Shown one piece after another: positions 1 to 10,517 of a stretch of DNA of 64,000 nucleotides. Location of the stretch: positions 17,716 to 81,715 of the forward strand of contig JAJZDW010000015.1 of NCBI GenBank assembly GCA_021851405.1, read 5' to 3'. The notes under the pieces were generated by a model. It ran no database searches. It saw nothing but the letters and a program-made list of their open reading frames with translations, and was not told where the DNA came from. Positions within the stretch are counted from its first letter, which is position 1. Every line of letters starts with the position of its first letter. Source of the stretch: Pseudomonadota bacterium (GTDB lineage: Bacteria > Pseudomonadota > Gammaproteobacteria > Steroidobacterales > Steroidobacteraceae). Both the position numbers and the translations under genes were made by a program.

Positions 1-2
1 GC

Positions 3-245
3 CTGAGCAAAACCCCGAGCGGCTTCATCGCCACCGGCCGGCTCACGCTGCGCGGGGTCAGCCACACCGTATCGGTTCCCTTCACCTGGCGAGCACTCGG
101 CCGCGGCGCCCGAGAGCTGCAGGGCAAGACCGTGATTGACCGGCTCGCGTTCGGCATCGGTCAGGGGCAGTGGCATGCCACCGAGTGGCTGGGCAACTCG
201 GTGACGGTGCGCTTCGCGCTGCGGATGGTACCGGCGGCGCACTGA
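3..245 (+). CDS. YceI-family protein, C-terminal part (cut by window edge)
   Basis: The open frame enters from the left edge and ends with TGA at 243-245, so only the last 80 residues are seen. They carry the second half of a YceI lipocalin-like beta barrel: a TLRGV strand followed by the family's closing signature FGIGQGQW and a final V-T-V-R strand. YceI proteins are usually periplasmic and bind isoprenoid-like lipids. The signal peptide, if present, lies outside the window. The next gene points the opposite way, four bases on. Family assignment is fairly sure; the ligand is unknown. Confidence 0.8.
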   Translation: MSKTPSGFIATGRLTLRGVSHTVSVPFTWRALGRGARELQGKTVIDRLAFGIGQGQWHATEWLGNSVTVRFALRMVPAAH

Positions 246-249
246 GGTC

Positions 250-609
250 TCAGGACGGCTTGCGGCGCAGCTTCGAGGTACACAGGTCATAGATGACCGC
301 CGTGAGCACCCGCACCGCGTGACAGGTGCTCGCCTCGATGCCCGTCAGCGCCGCATCGCGCAGCGCGGCCGTGAGCATGGGCACATACTCTCCGGGCAGA
401 TCGTCCGGCACGGTCGCGGCCACGCGCACCGCCGGAATCCCCTCCACGATCCGCCGCACGGTCTGATACAGACACTCGGCCTTGGCGCGCATCAGCGCCT
501 CGTCGTCCCCGAACAGCGCCCCGACCGCCGCCAGGCCCTCGGCCCATTGCAGGCGCGCCTGCTCCCAGTCCCGTTCAGGTTCAAAACCGACCCGGATGAT
601 CTCACCCAT
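250..609 (-). CDS. Hypothetical protein, 119 aa
   Basis: I do not recognise this family. The protein is soluble, without a signal peptide or membrane segment, and is predicted mostly helical, with a charged N-terminus and two cysteines in the C-terminal half. An ATG at 609 is preferred over an upstream GTG at 618, because a GGAGG ribosome site (620-624) sits ten bases before the ATG and only one base before the GTG. It is convergent with the YceI gene and divergent from the ybjQ-like gene; the 211-base gap between the two starts probably holds both promoters. No function can be given. Confidence 0.55.
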   Translation of the reverse strand: MGEIIRVGFEPERDWEQARLQWAEGLAAVGALFGDDEALMRAKAECLYQTVRRIVEGIPAVRVAATVPDDLPGEYVPMLTAALRDAALTGIEASTCHAVRVLTAVIYDLCTSKLRRKPS

Positions 610-820
610 GAGCGTCACGCCTCCGTCCTGCCCCGACTCCCCGGCGCCGGCCGGCGAGCGCCCCCGGGCTGGGGGCGGCCCTCAGGTTAGGCGGGCGCAG
701 ACGGCGGCACTAGGGGTCATTTGTGCCGCGAATGTGCAATTTTGCGCGCCCCGCGCTCTGCGCGAACGCGGTGTTACCATGCCCCGGCGGGCACCAGCGC
801 CCCGTCCAGGAGACAGCACG

Positions 821-1144
821 ATGCTCATCGTCACCACCGAAAACGTGCCGGGTTACCGAGTCACGGCGGTCAAGGGTCAAGTGTTCGGCGTCGTGGTGCG
901 CAGCCGCGGCCTGGCCGGCAATCTGATGGCCGGCCTGCGCTCGATCGCCGGCGGGGAGATCTCCGAGTACACCCAACTGCTCGAGGAAGCGCGCCGCCAC
1001 GCCGTCGACCGCATGGTGAAGAACGCCACGCTGATGCAGGCCAATGCCGTGGTGATGATGCGATTCGATTCTTCCGAGATCGGCCAGACCATGAGCGAGA
1101 TCGTCGCCTACGGCACCGCCGTGGTGATCGAGCCGGCCGCGTGA
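821..1144 (+). CDS. YbjQ/UPF0145 family protein
   Basis: This 107-residue protein has the features of the YbjQ (UPF0145) family: it opens with MLIVTTENVPGY, has the VFGVVVRSRG segment, a central helix EEARRHAVDRM, and the closing pattern NAVVMMRFDSSE with an A-Y-G-T-A-V strand. Family members are small, cytosolic, probably pentameric, and often annotated as heavy-metal binding, although the function is not established. AGGAG at 808-812 supports the start. The frame is open further upstream, but that extension lacks family similarity. The stop overlaps the GTG start of the next gene, so the two are likely co-translated. Confidence 0.85.
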   Translation: MLIVTTENVPGYRVTAVKGQVFGVVVRSRGLAGNLMAGLRSIAGGEISEYTQLLEEARRHAVDRMVKNATLMQANAVVMMRFDSSEIGQTMSEIVAYGTAVVIEPAA

Positions 1145-1437
1145 GACTGCGCGCGGCCTTCCTTGCACTCTCGGCGCTCGCCGTCGTGGCGGGCGCCATC
1201 GAGCTGCTCGCGGTGAAATCCGGGCACGGCCTGGCGCTGCTCGTACTCGGTGCCGTAGGTCTGCTCGCGACCATTTTCGAGCGCTGGCGCTATCGCAAGC
1301 CCGCCCCGCCCGCCGCCCGCTGGCAGGCGACCGGCGAGCGGTTCGAAGATCCCGCCACCGGTGAGCCGCTCGAGGTCCTGTACGACCCGGTCACGGGCGA
1401 GCGGCGCTACGAGCCGCTGAGCCGCCGCTCACCGTGA
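1141..1437 (+). CDS. Small two-segment membrane protein
   Basis: This 98-residue protein starts with GTG in a 4-base GTGA overlap with the ybjQ-like gene, which points to translational coupling. Residues about 5-25 and 29-46 are two hydrophobic segments joined by a short loop. The C-terminal half is a charged cytosolic tail rich in Pro, Glu and Arg, containing the repeated pattern F-E-D-P-A-T-G-E-P and Y-D-P-V-T-G-E-R. I do not recognise a named family. Coupling to a YbjQ protein suggests a shared, unknown role. The protein is real on codon pattern and context, but its function is open. Confidence 0.65.
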   Translation: MRLRAAFLALSALAVVAGAIELLAVKSGHGLALLVLGAVGLLATIFERWRYRKPAPPAARWQATGERFEDPATGEPLEVLYDPVTGERRYEPLSRRSP

Positions 1438-1453
1438 CCTGAGGGCGTGCGCC

Positions 1454-3799
<2,346 letters not shown>

Positions 3800-3886
3800 G
3801 GTAGCCCCCGCTGGTTCCTGTGACGTGAGCACCGAGCATAGCCGAAGCCCGCACGAATTCCTGCCAGACCAATGGCGCGCGCCGGC

Positions 3887-4783
3887 TCAGCCCCCTGGCG
3901 CGACGAGCGCCGCCAGCCGCTCGCCCTGGCGGCGCAACAGCGGCCCGAAGCCGAGCCGATCGTAGAGCGTGCCCAGTGCCTGCAGATCCGGGACTCGCGG
4001 ACGCAGCTGCTCGCGGCTCGCCTCGAGCGGCATGTCGCACACGATGCGGGTCAGGCGGCGCGCCAGGTAGACCGCCTCGCGGTGCTCGTGCAGCCGCTCG
4101 CGCAACTCGCGCGCACCGCGCAAGCCGAGCGTGGCGACTCGCCCGAGGCCGGCATACAGCTCATCGATGGAGCCGAAGGCGCGCATCAGCGCCGCGGCGG
4201 TCTTCGGCCCGATCCCCGGGACGCCCGGAATGTTGTCCGAGGTGTCGCCCGTGAGCGCCAGATAGTCGGCGAACCGTTCCGGGGCGACCCCGAAATGCCG
4301 CTCGACGTCACGGTAACCAAGCTGCCCGCGCGCCCCGAAGTCCCAGTACAGATCCCCGTCGCGCACCAGTTGCGCCAGATCCTTGTCGCGGGTGATGAAC
4401 GCCGATGAGATGCTCTGCGTGCGCATCTGCTGCGCCAGGGTGCCGATGACATCGTCGGCCTCATAGTGCGAATCGACGAATACCGCGAGGCCGAGCCGCG
4501 CGCACAGTTCTCGGCAGTACTCGAACTGCACGGCCAGATCCGGCGGCGCCGGCTCGCGGTTGGCCTTGTACGCCGGGTAGATCTCGTTGCGGTAGGAGGT
4601 GGCGAGGCGCCGATCGAAGGCGACCGCGACGAACTGCGGCCGCGTCCGCTCGAGCAGATCCCCGAGAAAGCGCGCGAAGCCGAAGACCGCGTGCACCGGG
4701 CGCCCTTCGGCATCGAGCATCTCGGGCAGTTGCGAATGGTAGGCGCGGAAGACGTAGACCGAGCCGTCGATGAGGTAGAGCAA
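3887..4783 (-). CDS. 5'-3' exonuclease, PolA N-domain/ExoIX-like
   Basis: This stand-alone flap-endonuclease-type exonuclease has 298 residues, the usual length for the PolA 5' nuclease domain alone. The acidic metal-binding set is visible: LIDGSVYVFRAY at the start, AFDRR, HYEADDVIGTLA and ITRDKDLAQLV. These are followed by the helix-hairpin-helix region TGDTSDNIPGVPGIGPKTA. It probably removes flaps or RNA primers during replication or repair. No polymerase domain follows, so it is either an Xni/ExoIX relative or an independent paralogue of the PolA domain. It lies downstream of, and in line with, the HNH nuclease gene. Confidence 0.88.
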   Translation of the reverse strand: MLYLIDGSVYVFRAYHSQLPEMLDAEGRPVHAVFGFARFLGDLLERTRPQFVAVAFDRRLATSYRNEIYPAYKANREPAPPDLAVQFEYCRELCARLGLAVFVDSHYEADDVIGTLAQQMRTQSISSAFITRDKDLAQLVRDGDLYWDFGARGQLGYRDVERHFGVAPERFADYLALTGDTSDNIPGVPGIGPKTAAALMRAFGSIDELYAGLGRVATLGLRGARELRERLHEHREAVYLARRLTRIVCDMPLEASREQLRPRVPDLQALGTLYDRLGFGPLLRRQGERLAALVAPGG

Positions 4784-4832
4784 AATCAGCGGCTCCGTCG
4801 GCGGCCTGCCCCGGGGTGAACCCCGGCGCGGC

Positions 4833-5507
4833 TCAGCTCAGCCAGCGTTGAATACGATCGTGCAGCGGGCTGGTCCGCGGGAAATGCGCCAGCAGATACT
4901 CCATCTGGTCGGCGAGCACGCGCCGACCCTTGAGAAAAATGTACTCCGCATAGGTCGGCGTGAACGGCACGGCGACCAGCTGCATTTTGGCCTGCTCCGG
5001 GGTGCGCGCGGCCTTCTGGTTGTTGCAGCGGCGGCATGCGGTCACCACGTTGTTCCAGACGTCGATGCCACCTTGACCGAACGGGCGGACGTGATCGCGG
5101 GACAGATCCCGGGTCCCGAATCGCTGGCCGCAGTACATGCAAATGTGCGCATCGCGCCGAAAGAGCGTCTGGTTGTTCAAGGGCGGCACGTAGTCGTGCC
5201 GGGTGCTGCCGGGATTGCCGGTATGTCCGACCGTGGCGACGATGGAATTGATTTCGAGCGTCGTGCGCCGTCCGGTCAGCGCGTTGATGCCGCCGAACAG
5301 CGTGAACAGAAGACTGCCGCAGGTATAGGCGACCTGCTCCTGGGTGTAGAGTCGGGCCGCTTCCCGGTAATCGATCCACTCCAGAGGCATGCCGGAAACG
5401 TCGGTTCGCAGCACGAGCTGAGAGAGCCCGCGCACCGGCCCCGTCGGGGTGATCCGCAGGTCATCGCTCGAGCCGAAATCGGCCCGCTCGAAGTCTATGC
5501 CTATCAT
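4833..5507 (-). CDS. HNH endonuclease family protein
   Basis: This 224-residue protein has a C-terminal HNH module: a zinc pair CMYCG (about residues 122-126), the catalytic-type stretch LSRDHVRPFGQGG, then WNNVVTACRRCNNQK with the second zinc pair. The N-terminal half is not a recognised domain. Proteins of this layout are widespread single-copy genes in gammaproteobacteria, where they are not tied to phage or introns, so a housekeeping DNA-processing role is more likely than mobility. It is divergent from pntAA; the 118-base gap holds both promoters. The exact substrate is unknown. Confidence 0.85.
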   Translation of the reverse strand: MIGIDFERADFGSSDDLRITPTGPVRGLSQLVLRTDVSGMPLEWIDYREAARLYTQEQVAYTCGSLLFTLFGGINALTGRRTTLEINSIVATVGHTGNPGSTRHDYVPPLNNQTLFRRDAHICMYCGQRFGTRDLSRDHVRPFGQGGIDVWNNVVTACRRCNNQKAARTPEQAKMQLVAVPFTPTYAEYIFLKGRRVLADQMEYLLAHFPRTSPLHDRIQRWLS

Positions 5508-5625
5508 GGCCGGTTATAAGATAAGGCAAGATTATGCTTGAGTTCAACGTCGCAACGTGTAGGGTAGAGTGCATGGCAGCTGGCCGCCGCGGTTCGCGGG
5601 GCTCGCCGATCGGAAGGGGCTTTTG

Positions 5626-6747
5626 ATGCCAATGACAATCGGCGCGCTGCGCGAGAGAGCCGCCCGTGAGACGCGCGTCAGTCTCGTGCCCGAAGTGGCC
5701 GAGAAATTCATGCGCTTGGGCGCCGGCATTCTCCTCGAGCGCGGTGCCGGGGAGCGCGCTCAGTTTCCCGATGCGCTCTACCGCGGCGTCGAGTGGACTG
5801 ACAGTGCCGGGGTGCTCGAACGGGCGCAGGTGCTGCTCACCGTCCAGCCGCTCGACATCGCCCAGATCGGTGCGCTGAAGCCCGGCACGGTCGTCGCCGG
5901 CTTCCTGCAACCCTACGCCCGCCACGCCGAGGTGCGGGCGCTCCAGGAGCGGGGCATCACCAGTTTCGCAATGGAGCTGGTCCCGCGCATCTCGCGCGCC
6001 CAGTCGATGGACGCGCTGTCCTCGCAGGCGGCCGTCTCCGGTTACAAGGCCGTGCTGATTGCGGCGAACCACCTGCAGAAGTTCCTGCCCATGCTGACCA
6101 CGGCGGCCGGTACGATCCGGCCCGCCCAGGTGCTCGTCATCGGCGCCGGCGTCGCCGGCCTGCAGGCGATCGCGACCGCGCGCCGGCTTGGCGCGGTGGT
6201 CGAGGCCTACGACGTGCGCGGCGCGACCCGGGAGCAGATCCGCTCACTCGGCGCGAAATTCGTCGACACCGGCGTGAGCGCCGACGGCGCCGGCGGCTAC
6301 GCGCGCGAGCTGACGGAGGAGGAGAAGCGCCGCCAGCAGGACATCCTCGATGCGCGCATCGCCGCGGCGGACGCGCTGATCAGCACCGCGGCCGTCCCTG
6401 GGCGGCCGGCACCGAAGATCATCACGCGCGCGGCGGCCGAGCGCATGCGGCCCGGGTCGGTGATCGTCGATCTGGCCGCCGAGCAGGGCGGCAACTGCGA
6501 GCTGACGCGTGCCGGGGAGACGGTGGTGCATCAGGGCGTGCAGATCATCGGCCCGGTGAATCTGCCGGCCGAGCTCGCCTACAACGCCAGCGAGATGTAC
6601 GCGCGCAACCTGCTGAACATCCTCTCCCCGGCGATCAAGCAGGGGGAACTGGCCATCGACTGGGACGACGAGGTCTTCGCCAAGGCCTGTCTGACGCACG
6701 ACGGGCAGATCCGTCACGAACCGACGCGTCAGGCGCTGTCGGGCTGA
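5626..6747 (+). CDS. pntAA: NAD(P) transhydrogenase alpha subunit, NAD-binding part
   Basis: This 373-residue soluble subunit (domain I) of proton-translocating transhydrogenase binds NADH and passes hydride to NADP in domain III of PntB. It shows the alanine dehydrogenase-like fold: VSLVPEVAEKFM early on, and the Rossmann motif VIGAGVAGLQAIATARRLGA near residue 170. The start ATG at 5626 is supported by GGAAGGGG at 5612-5619; an upstream in-frame ATG gives an unconserved extension. The alpha chain is split into two genes here, unlike the single E. coli pntA, but as in Rhodospirillum. pntAB follows after 21 bases. Confidence 0.94.
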   Translation: MPMTIGALRERAARETRVSLVPEVAEKFMRLGAGILLERGAGERAQFPDALYRGVEWTDSAGVLERAQVLLTVQPLDIAQIGALKPGTVVAGFLQPYARHAEVRALQERGITSFAMELVPRISRAQSMDALSSQAAVSGYKAVLIAANHLQKFLPMLTTAAGTIRPAQVLVIGAGVAGLQAIATARRLGAVVEAYDVRGATREQIRSLGAKFVDTGVSADGAGGYARELTEEEKRRQQDILDARIAAADALISTAAVPGRPAPKIITRAAAERMRPGSVIVDLAAEQGGNCELTRAGETVVHQGVQIIGPVNLPAELAYNASEMYARNLLNILSPAIKQGELAIDWDDEVFAKACLTHDGQIRHEPTRQALSG

Positions 6748-6768
6748 AGCCTCGCCGAGGGGACGACC

Positions 6769-7074
6769 ATGACCGGAATCGTTGCGCTCTACATCTTCAT
6801 GCTCGCGGCCTTCACCGGCTATGAGGTGATCTCGCGGGTGCCGGTGATTCTGCACACCCCGCTGATGTCCGGCTCGAACTTCGTGCACGGCATCGTGCTG
6901 GTCGGGGCGATGGTCGCCCTCGGCAACGCGCACTCTCCGCTGGAGAAGACCATCGGCTTCTTCGGCGTGCTGCTCGCCGCCGGCAACGCGGTCGGCGGCT
7001 ACGTCGTGACCGAGCGGATGCTGGAGATGTTCAAATCGAGCAAGGCGCCCCGCTCGGCGCCCGGGGAGCGCTAG
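6769..7074 (+). CDS. pntAB: NAD(P) transhydrogenase alpha subunit, membrane part
   Basis: This 101-residue integral membrane protein corresponds to the C-terminal membrane domain of PntA. It has three or four hydrophobic helices, beginning with IVALYIFMLAAFTGYEVISR and including the conserved GSNFVHGIVLVGAM and the glycine-rich AAGNAVGGYVVTERML. With PntB it forms the proton channel in the inner membrane. Its stop TAG (7072-7074) is immediately followed by the pntB ATG at 7075, so the three genes form a tight operon. Confidence 0.92.
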   Translation: MTGIVALYIFMLAAFTGYEVISRVPVILHTPLMSGSNFVHGIVLVGAMVALGNAHSPLEKTIGFFGVLLAAGNAVGGYVVTERMLEMFKSSKAPRSAPGER

Positions 7075-8472
7075 ATGCCGGCCACGCCCGCGCCGTGGAG
7101 CGCCGGCTCGCTGATCCAGGCGAGCTATTTCGTCACGGCCGTCCTCTTCATCACCGGGCTGAAGCGCATGAGCTCCCCGGTGAGCGCCCGCAGCGGCATC
7201 ATCTGGGCCGGCGCCGGGATGCTGGTGGCGACGCTCGTCACCTTCGCCTACCCGGGCATGAGCAATTACCCGCTGATCGGCGCGGCCCTCGTGCTCGGCG
7301 CGGCGCTCGCCTGGTGGAGCGGCAAACGGGTCGCCATGACCAACATGCCGCAGATGATCGCTCTGTACAACGGCATGGGGGGCGGCGCTGCGGCCTCGAT
7401 CGCGGCCGTGGAGCTGTACCGCGGCGGCAGCGGCGGCGCCGTGGGGACCACCCTGGCGGTCGTCGGCGGGTTGATCGGCGCGGTGTCCTTCAGCGGCAGC
7501 GCGATCGCCTTCGCCAAGCTCCAGGGCCTGATCAAACGCAGCATCCGCTTCCCCGGCCAGCAGATCGTGAGCCTGCTGCTGCTCGCCGCGGCGCTGCTGC
7601 AGGGTGTGCTCGAGGTCGCGCATCCCGGCGGCTCGGGCGTGTACGTCACCGGTCTGCTGATCTTCGCGCTGCTGCTCGGCCTCGCCATGACGCTGCCGAT
7701 CGGCGGGGCGGACATGCCGGTGGTGATCTCGCTGTACAACGCGCTCACCGGACTGGCGGTCGCCTTCGAGGGCTTCGCGCTGCACAACGCGGCGATGATC
7801 ATCGCCGGCACCGTGGTCGGCTCGGCCGGCACGCTGCTGACGCAGCTGATGGCCAAGGCCATGAACCGCTCGCTCGGCAACGTGCTGTTCTCCGGGTTCG
7901 GCGAAGGCAGCGTCGCGGGCGGCGGGGAGGTCAGCGGCAGCCTCAAGACCATCGAGGCATCCGACGTCGGGGTGATGCTGGCGTTCGCGCAAAAGGTGAT
8001 CGTCGTGCCGGGATACGGCATGGCGGTGGCGCAGGCGCAGCACAAGATCTGGGAGCTGTGTCAGCTGCTGATCGACCGGGGCGTCACCGTGCGCTTTGCG
8101 ATTCATCCGGTGGCCGGGCGCATGCCCGGGCACATGAACGTGCTGCTCGCCGAGGCGGGCGTGCCCTATGACCTGATCGGCGATCTGGAAGAAATCAACG
8201 GCGAGTTCGACACCGCGGACGTGGCGCTCGTCATCGGCGCCAACGACGTCGTCAACCCGGTGGCGCGCACCGACAAGTCGAGTCCCATCTACGGCATGCC
8301 GATTCTCAATGCCGACCGGGCCCAGAACGTGATCGTGATCAAGCGCGGCCAGGGCGCGGGATTCTCCGGCATCGAGAACGCGCTGTTCTATCTCGACAAC
8401 ACGCGCATGCTGTACGGCGATGCGCAGAAAGTCGGCTCAGCGCTGATTGCCGCCATCAAGGCGCTCGGCTAG
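7075..8472 (+). CDS. pntB: NAD(P) transhydrogenase beta subunit
   Basis: This 465-residue membrane subunit carries the remaining transmembrane helices (about residues 1-260) and the NADP-binding domain III. Domain III shows VIVVPGYGMAVAQAQHKIWE, the segment IHPVAGRMPGHMNVLLAEA, and DVALVIGANDVVNPVAR, all highly conserved in the family. The complex uses the proton gradient to drive NADPH formation from NADH, supplying reducing power for biosynthesis and, for example, the glutathione reductase encoded later in the window. It ends seven bases from the convergent DUF3106 gene. Confidence 0.95.
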   Translation: MPATPAPWSAGSLIQASYFVTAVLFITGLKRMSSPVSARSGIIWAGAGMLVATLVTFAYPGMSNYPLIGAALVLGAALAWWSGKRVAMTNMPQMIALYNGMGGGAAASIAAVELYRGGSGGAVGTTLAVVGGLIGAVSFSGSAIAFAKLQGLIKRSIRFPGQQIVSLLLLAAALLQGVLEVAHPGGSGVYVTGLLIFALLLGLAMTLPIGGADMPVVISLYNALTGLAVAFEGFALHNAAMIIAGTVVGSAGTLLTQLMAKAMNRSLGNVLFSGFGEGSVAGGGEVSGSLKTIEASDVGVMLAFAQKVIVVPGYGMAVAQAQHKIWELCQLLIDRGVTVRFAIHPVAGRMPGHMNVLLAEAGVPYDLIGDLEEINGEFDTADVALVIGANDVVNPVARTDKSSPIYGMPILNADRAQNVIVIKRGQGAGFSGIENALFYLDNTRMLYGDAQKVGSALIAAIKALG

Positions 8473-8479
8473 CGACCCT

Positions 8480-9112
8480 TCAGCGCCACGGTGGCCGACC
8501 GCCGCGGCGCAGCGGAGGCAGCGCGCCCCCGCCCATCCGACCCGCCCCGCCCAGTGCACCAGGCCCGCCCGGCAGGCCTCGCAGACGCAACTGCGGCGCA
8601 CGACCCATCTGGCGCATCCGGCGAATCATCCGCTGGCGTCGCATCTGCCGCTGCGCGCGCCGGATCATCGCCTGACGCTGCGCGGGCGTGGCCGAGCGCC
8701 AGCGCTCGCGCAGCGCGCGGCGCCGCCACGCGGGCAGGCGCTGAAACGCGCGAAAGCTGCGCCGGATCGCCGCACGCTGTTCAGCCGGCAGCGCCTTGAA
8801 CTGCTGCCACCGCTCGCGCAGCAGTGCGCGCTGTCGGGGCGCCATCCGCTGCCATTGAGCGAAACGATGCTGCGCCTGATGGCGCTGGGCCGGGGAGAGC
8901 TGCAGCCAGATCCGACTGCCGCGCACCAGCGCCCGCTGGCGCTGCGGCGGCAATGCCGCCCAACGGCCGCGCAGCGGACGCAGCAACTTCTGCTGGGCCG
9001 AGGACAGCGCCGACCACGGCAGCGCCGGGGCTGCGCCGCTCGGCGGCGCAGCCCACGCCGGCGCGGCCGTCAGCAGCAGTGCCACGAGCACGATGCGCAG
9101 CACGCCGAGCAT
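8480..9112 (-). CDS. DUF3106 periplasmic protein
   Basis: This 210-residue secreted protein starts at the ATG whose first base is the last base of the preceding stop (TGATG). It has a signal peptide (MLGVLRIVLVALLLTAAPAWA, cleaved before APPSG) and then Arg/Gln/Trp-rich helical repeats of the form L-P-A-x-Q-R-x-x-L-R-x-R-W-x-x-F, typical of DUF3106, ending in a Gly/Pro/Arg-rich tail. It is the last gene of a four-gene operon behind an ECF sigma factor, the usual setting of DUF3106. Its fold resembles repeats of envelope stress sensors such as CpxP/ZraP, which is inference only. Confidence 0.8.
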   Translation of the reverse strand: MLGVLRIVLVALLLTAAPAWAAPPSGAAPALPWSALSSAQQKLLRPLRGRWAALPPQRQRALVRGSRIWLQLSPAQRHQAQHRFAQWQRMAPRQRALLRERWQQFKALPAEQRAAIRRSFRAFQRLPAWRRRALRERWRSATPAQRQAMIRRAQRQMRRQRMIRRMRQMGRAPQLRLRGLPGGPGALGGAGRMGGGALPPLRRGGRPPWR

Positions 9113-9387
9113 CAGCTGCCCACCTTGCGGTTCGCGGCCACCGTGCCGGCCGGCGTTTTCGACTTCGGTGGCGGCTGGAGTTTCAGCTGCGAGAGATAGC
9201 CGAGCCAGGAGCCGCCCGCGGAGCGCTCGACCCGTGCGGTCGGATCGCGGCTGCCGAGGAACTGCAACAGCCCCACCGGGACCGGTTTCGCAGGGGCCGG
9301 CGGGGGTGCCGAGGCGCAGCCCGCCGGCAGGAGTGACGCGGCCAGCAGCACCGCCGCGGTGACACCCCTGCATCGTTCAGCCGCCAT
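9112..9387 (-). CDS. Small lipoprotein in sigma-factor operon
   Basis: This 91-residue protein has a bacterial lipoprotein signal: a hydrophobic stretch AAVLLAASLLPAGC with the lipobox L-P-A-G-C, giving a predicted lipidated cysteine near residue 24. The mature part is Pro/Lys-rich with one short conserved-looking patch around GYLSQLKLQPPPKSK. The start at 9387 lies inside the end of the upstream gene (11-base overlap), and the stop overlaps the DUF3106 start, so all four genes are probably co-translated. No named family recognised; an envelope role is inferred from the signal and the operon. Confidence 0.65.
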   Translation of the reverse strand: MAAERCRGVTAAVLLAASLLPAGCASAPPPAPAKPVPVGLLQFLGSRDPTARVERSAGGSWLGYLSQLKLQPPPKSKTPAGTVAANRKVGS

Positions 9388-9811
9388 GCTCGCTGGGCCC
9401 ATTCGCGGCGGCGCCGCTCGCCGCCGGGCCGCCTGCCTGCGCGGCCGCCCACTCGTAGAACTGACCCCCGCCGTCCTCGAGCATCGCCAGTCCGTCCCGA
9501 TCGGTCAGCAGCCGCACGTCCTGCGCCGTCACCGCCGTGGCGCTCGCCGACTGCGGCGAGCGGACGGCCCGATGCGGCACCAGCAGCAGCACCCCGGCCA
9601 CCACGGCTGCGAGCACCCCGGCGGGCACCCACAGGCGCCGACCCGCCAGCACCTCCCGCCACGCACCGCGGTGCTCACCGGCCTGCAGCAGTGCCGCGTG
9701 GCGGGCTCGCGTCAGATGCGAGCGAACGTGCCCGCTGGCCGCATTCGTCTGCCGTTCGAGCAGTTCGTGCAGCCGTCGTTCAAACTCGGGCGAAGAGTCC
9801 CAAGCGCTCAT
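9377..9811 (-). CDS. DUF3619-like membrane protein, putative anti-sigma factor
   Basis: This 144-residue protein has a cytosolic N-terminal helical part (residues 1-55), one transmembrane helix (about 61-79, WVPAGVLAAVVAGVLLLV), and a periplasmic tail containing DVRLLTDRDGLAMLED and FYEW. That architecture and the ATGA overlap with the sigma-factor gene match the DUF3619-type partner genes in Xanthomonadales and relatives. By position and topology it is a likely anti-sigma factor that holds the sigma at the membrane. No zinc-binding anti-sigma motif (H-x3-C-x2-C) is present, so the mechanism is unproven. Confidence 0.68.
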   Translation of the reverse strand: MSAWDSSPEFERRLHELLERQTNAASGHVRSHLTRARHAALLQAGEHRGAWREVLAGRRLWVPAGVLAAVVAGVLLLVPHRAVRSPQSASATAVTAQDVRLLTDRDGLAMLEDGGGQFYEWAAAQAGGPAASGAAANGPSEHGG

Positions 9812-10428
9812 ATCAGTTCACTCAGCTCGGCGCGCAGCGCGCGCAGCGCGCGAAAATAATGCGTCTTCACACTGCCCTGCGAGCAGCCCATGGCGTGAGC
9901 CGTCTGCTCGACGTCCAGGCCCTCGAGCGTGCGCAGCAGGAACACCTGCTGCTGCCGGCGCGGCAGTGCGCCCACCGCCCGCTCCAGCGCCGTGATCGCC
10001 TCATCGATCTCGAGGCGCCGCAGCGCCGGCAGCTCCGGACTCGGCGCCGCCGCGAGCGGGTCGGCCGTCTCGTCGTCGTCGGCCGCAAACGGCAGCCACG
10101 CCATGATCCGATCGCGCACGCTGCGCCGCCGCTGCAGGTCGCGGATGCGGTTCTCCAGAATGCGGTAGAAGAGCGGCTTCCACTGCTCGGCCGGCCGATC
10201 GGCATAGGCGCGGGCCAGCTGCAGCATCGCATCCTGCACGGCATCGAGCGCGTCCTGCTCGTGGCGCAGCGCCGCGTGAGCGATCCGGAATGCCTTCAGC
10301 TCGACGCTCGCCAGGAACCGGCCGAGCGCGTGCTGTGTGGTCTGGGAATTCGAAGCTGAACGATCCACGTCGCCGCGTAGGGCAGCCGGCATGCTATAAG
10401 GCGAGGCGAGCGTAACAGAGTCTGCCAT
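9808..10428 (-). CDS. RNA polymerase sigma factor, ECF type
   Basis: Region 2 is seen as ALDAVQDAMLQLARAYADRP with the following WKPLFYRILENRIRDLQRRR, and region 4 as LPRRQQQVFLLRTLEGLDVEQTAHAMGCSQGSVKTHYFRALRALR, a typical helix-turn-helix. It should direct polymerase to a small set of promoters, probably including its own operon with the anti-sigma-like, lipoprotein and DUF3106 genes. The start is uncertain: ATG at 10428 and at 10392 are both possible, and neither has a ribosome site. A TTATAC box (10440-10435, minus strand) just upstream would make the 10428 start leaderless. It is divergent from priA. Confidence 0.88.
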   Translation of the reverse strand: MADSVTLASPYSMPAALRGDVDRSASNSQTTQHALGRFLASVELKAFRIAHAALRHEQDALDAVQDAMLQLARAYADRPAEQWKPLFYRILENRIRDLQRRRSVRDRIMAWLPFAADDDETADPLAAAPSPELPALRRLEIDEAITALERAVGALPRRQQQVFLLRTLEGLDVEQTAHAMGCSQGSVKTHYFRALRALRAELSELI

Positions 10429-10517
10429 AGCCCGTATAACGCGGCCCCCTCCTGTCGGTTGACGGCGACGGAGCGGGCAATGGGCCGGCGTCACCGCAGA
10501 AATTCCACACCCTTCGC

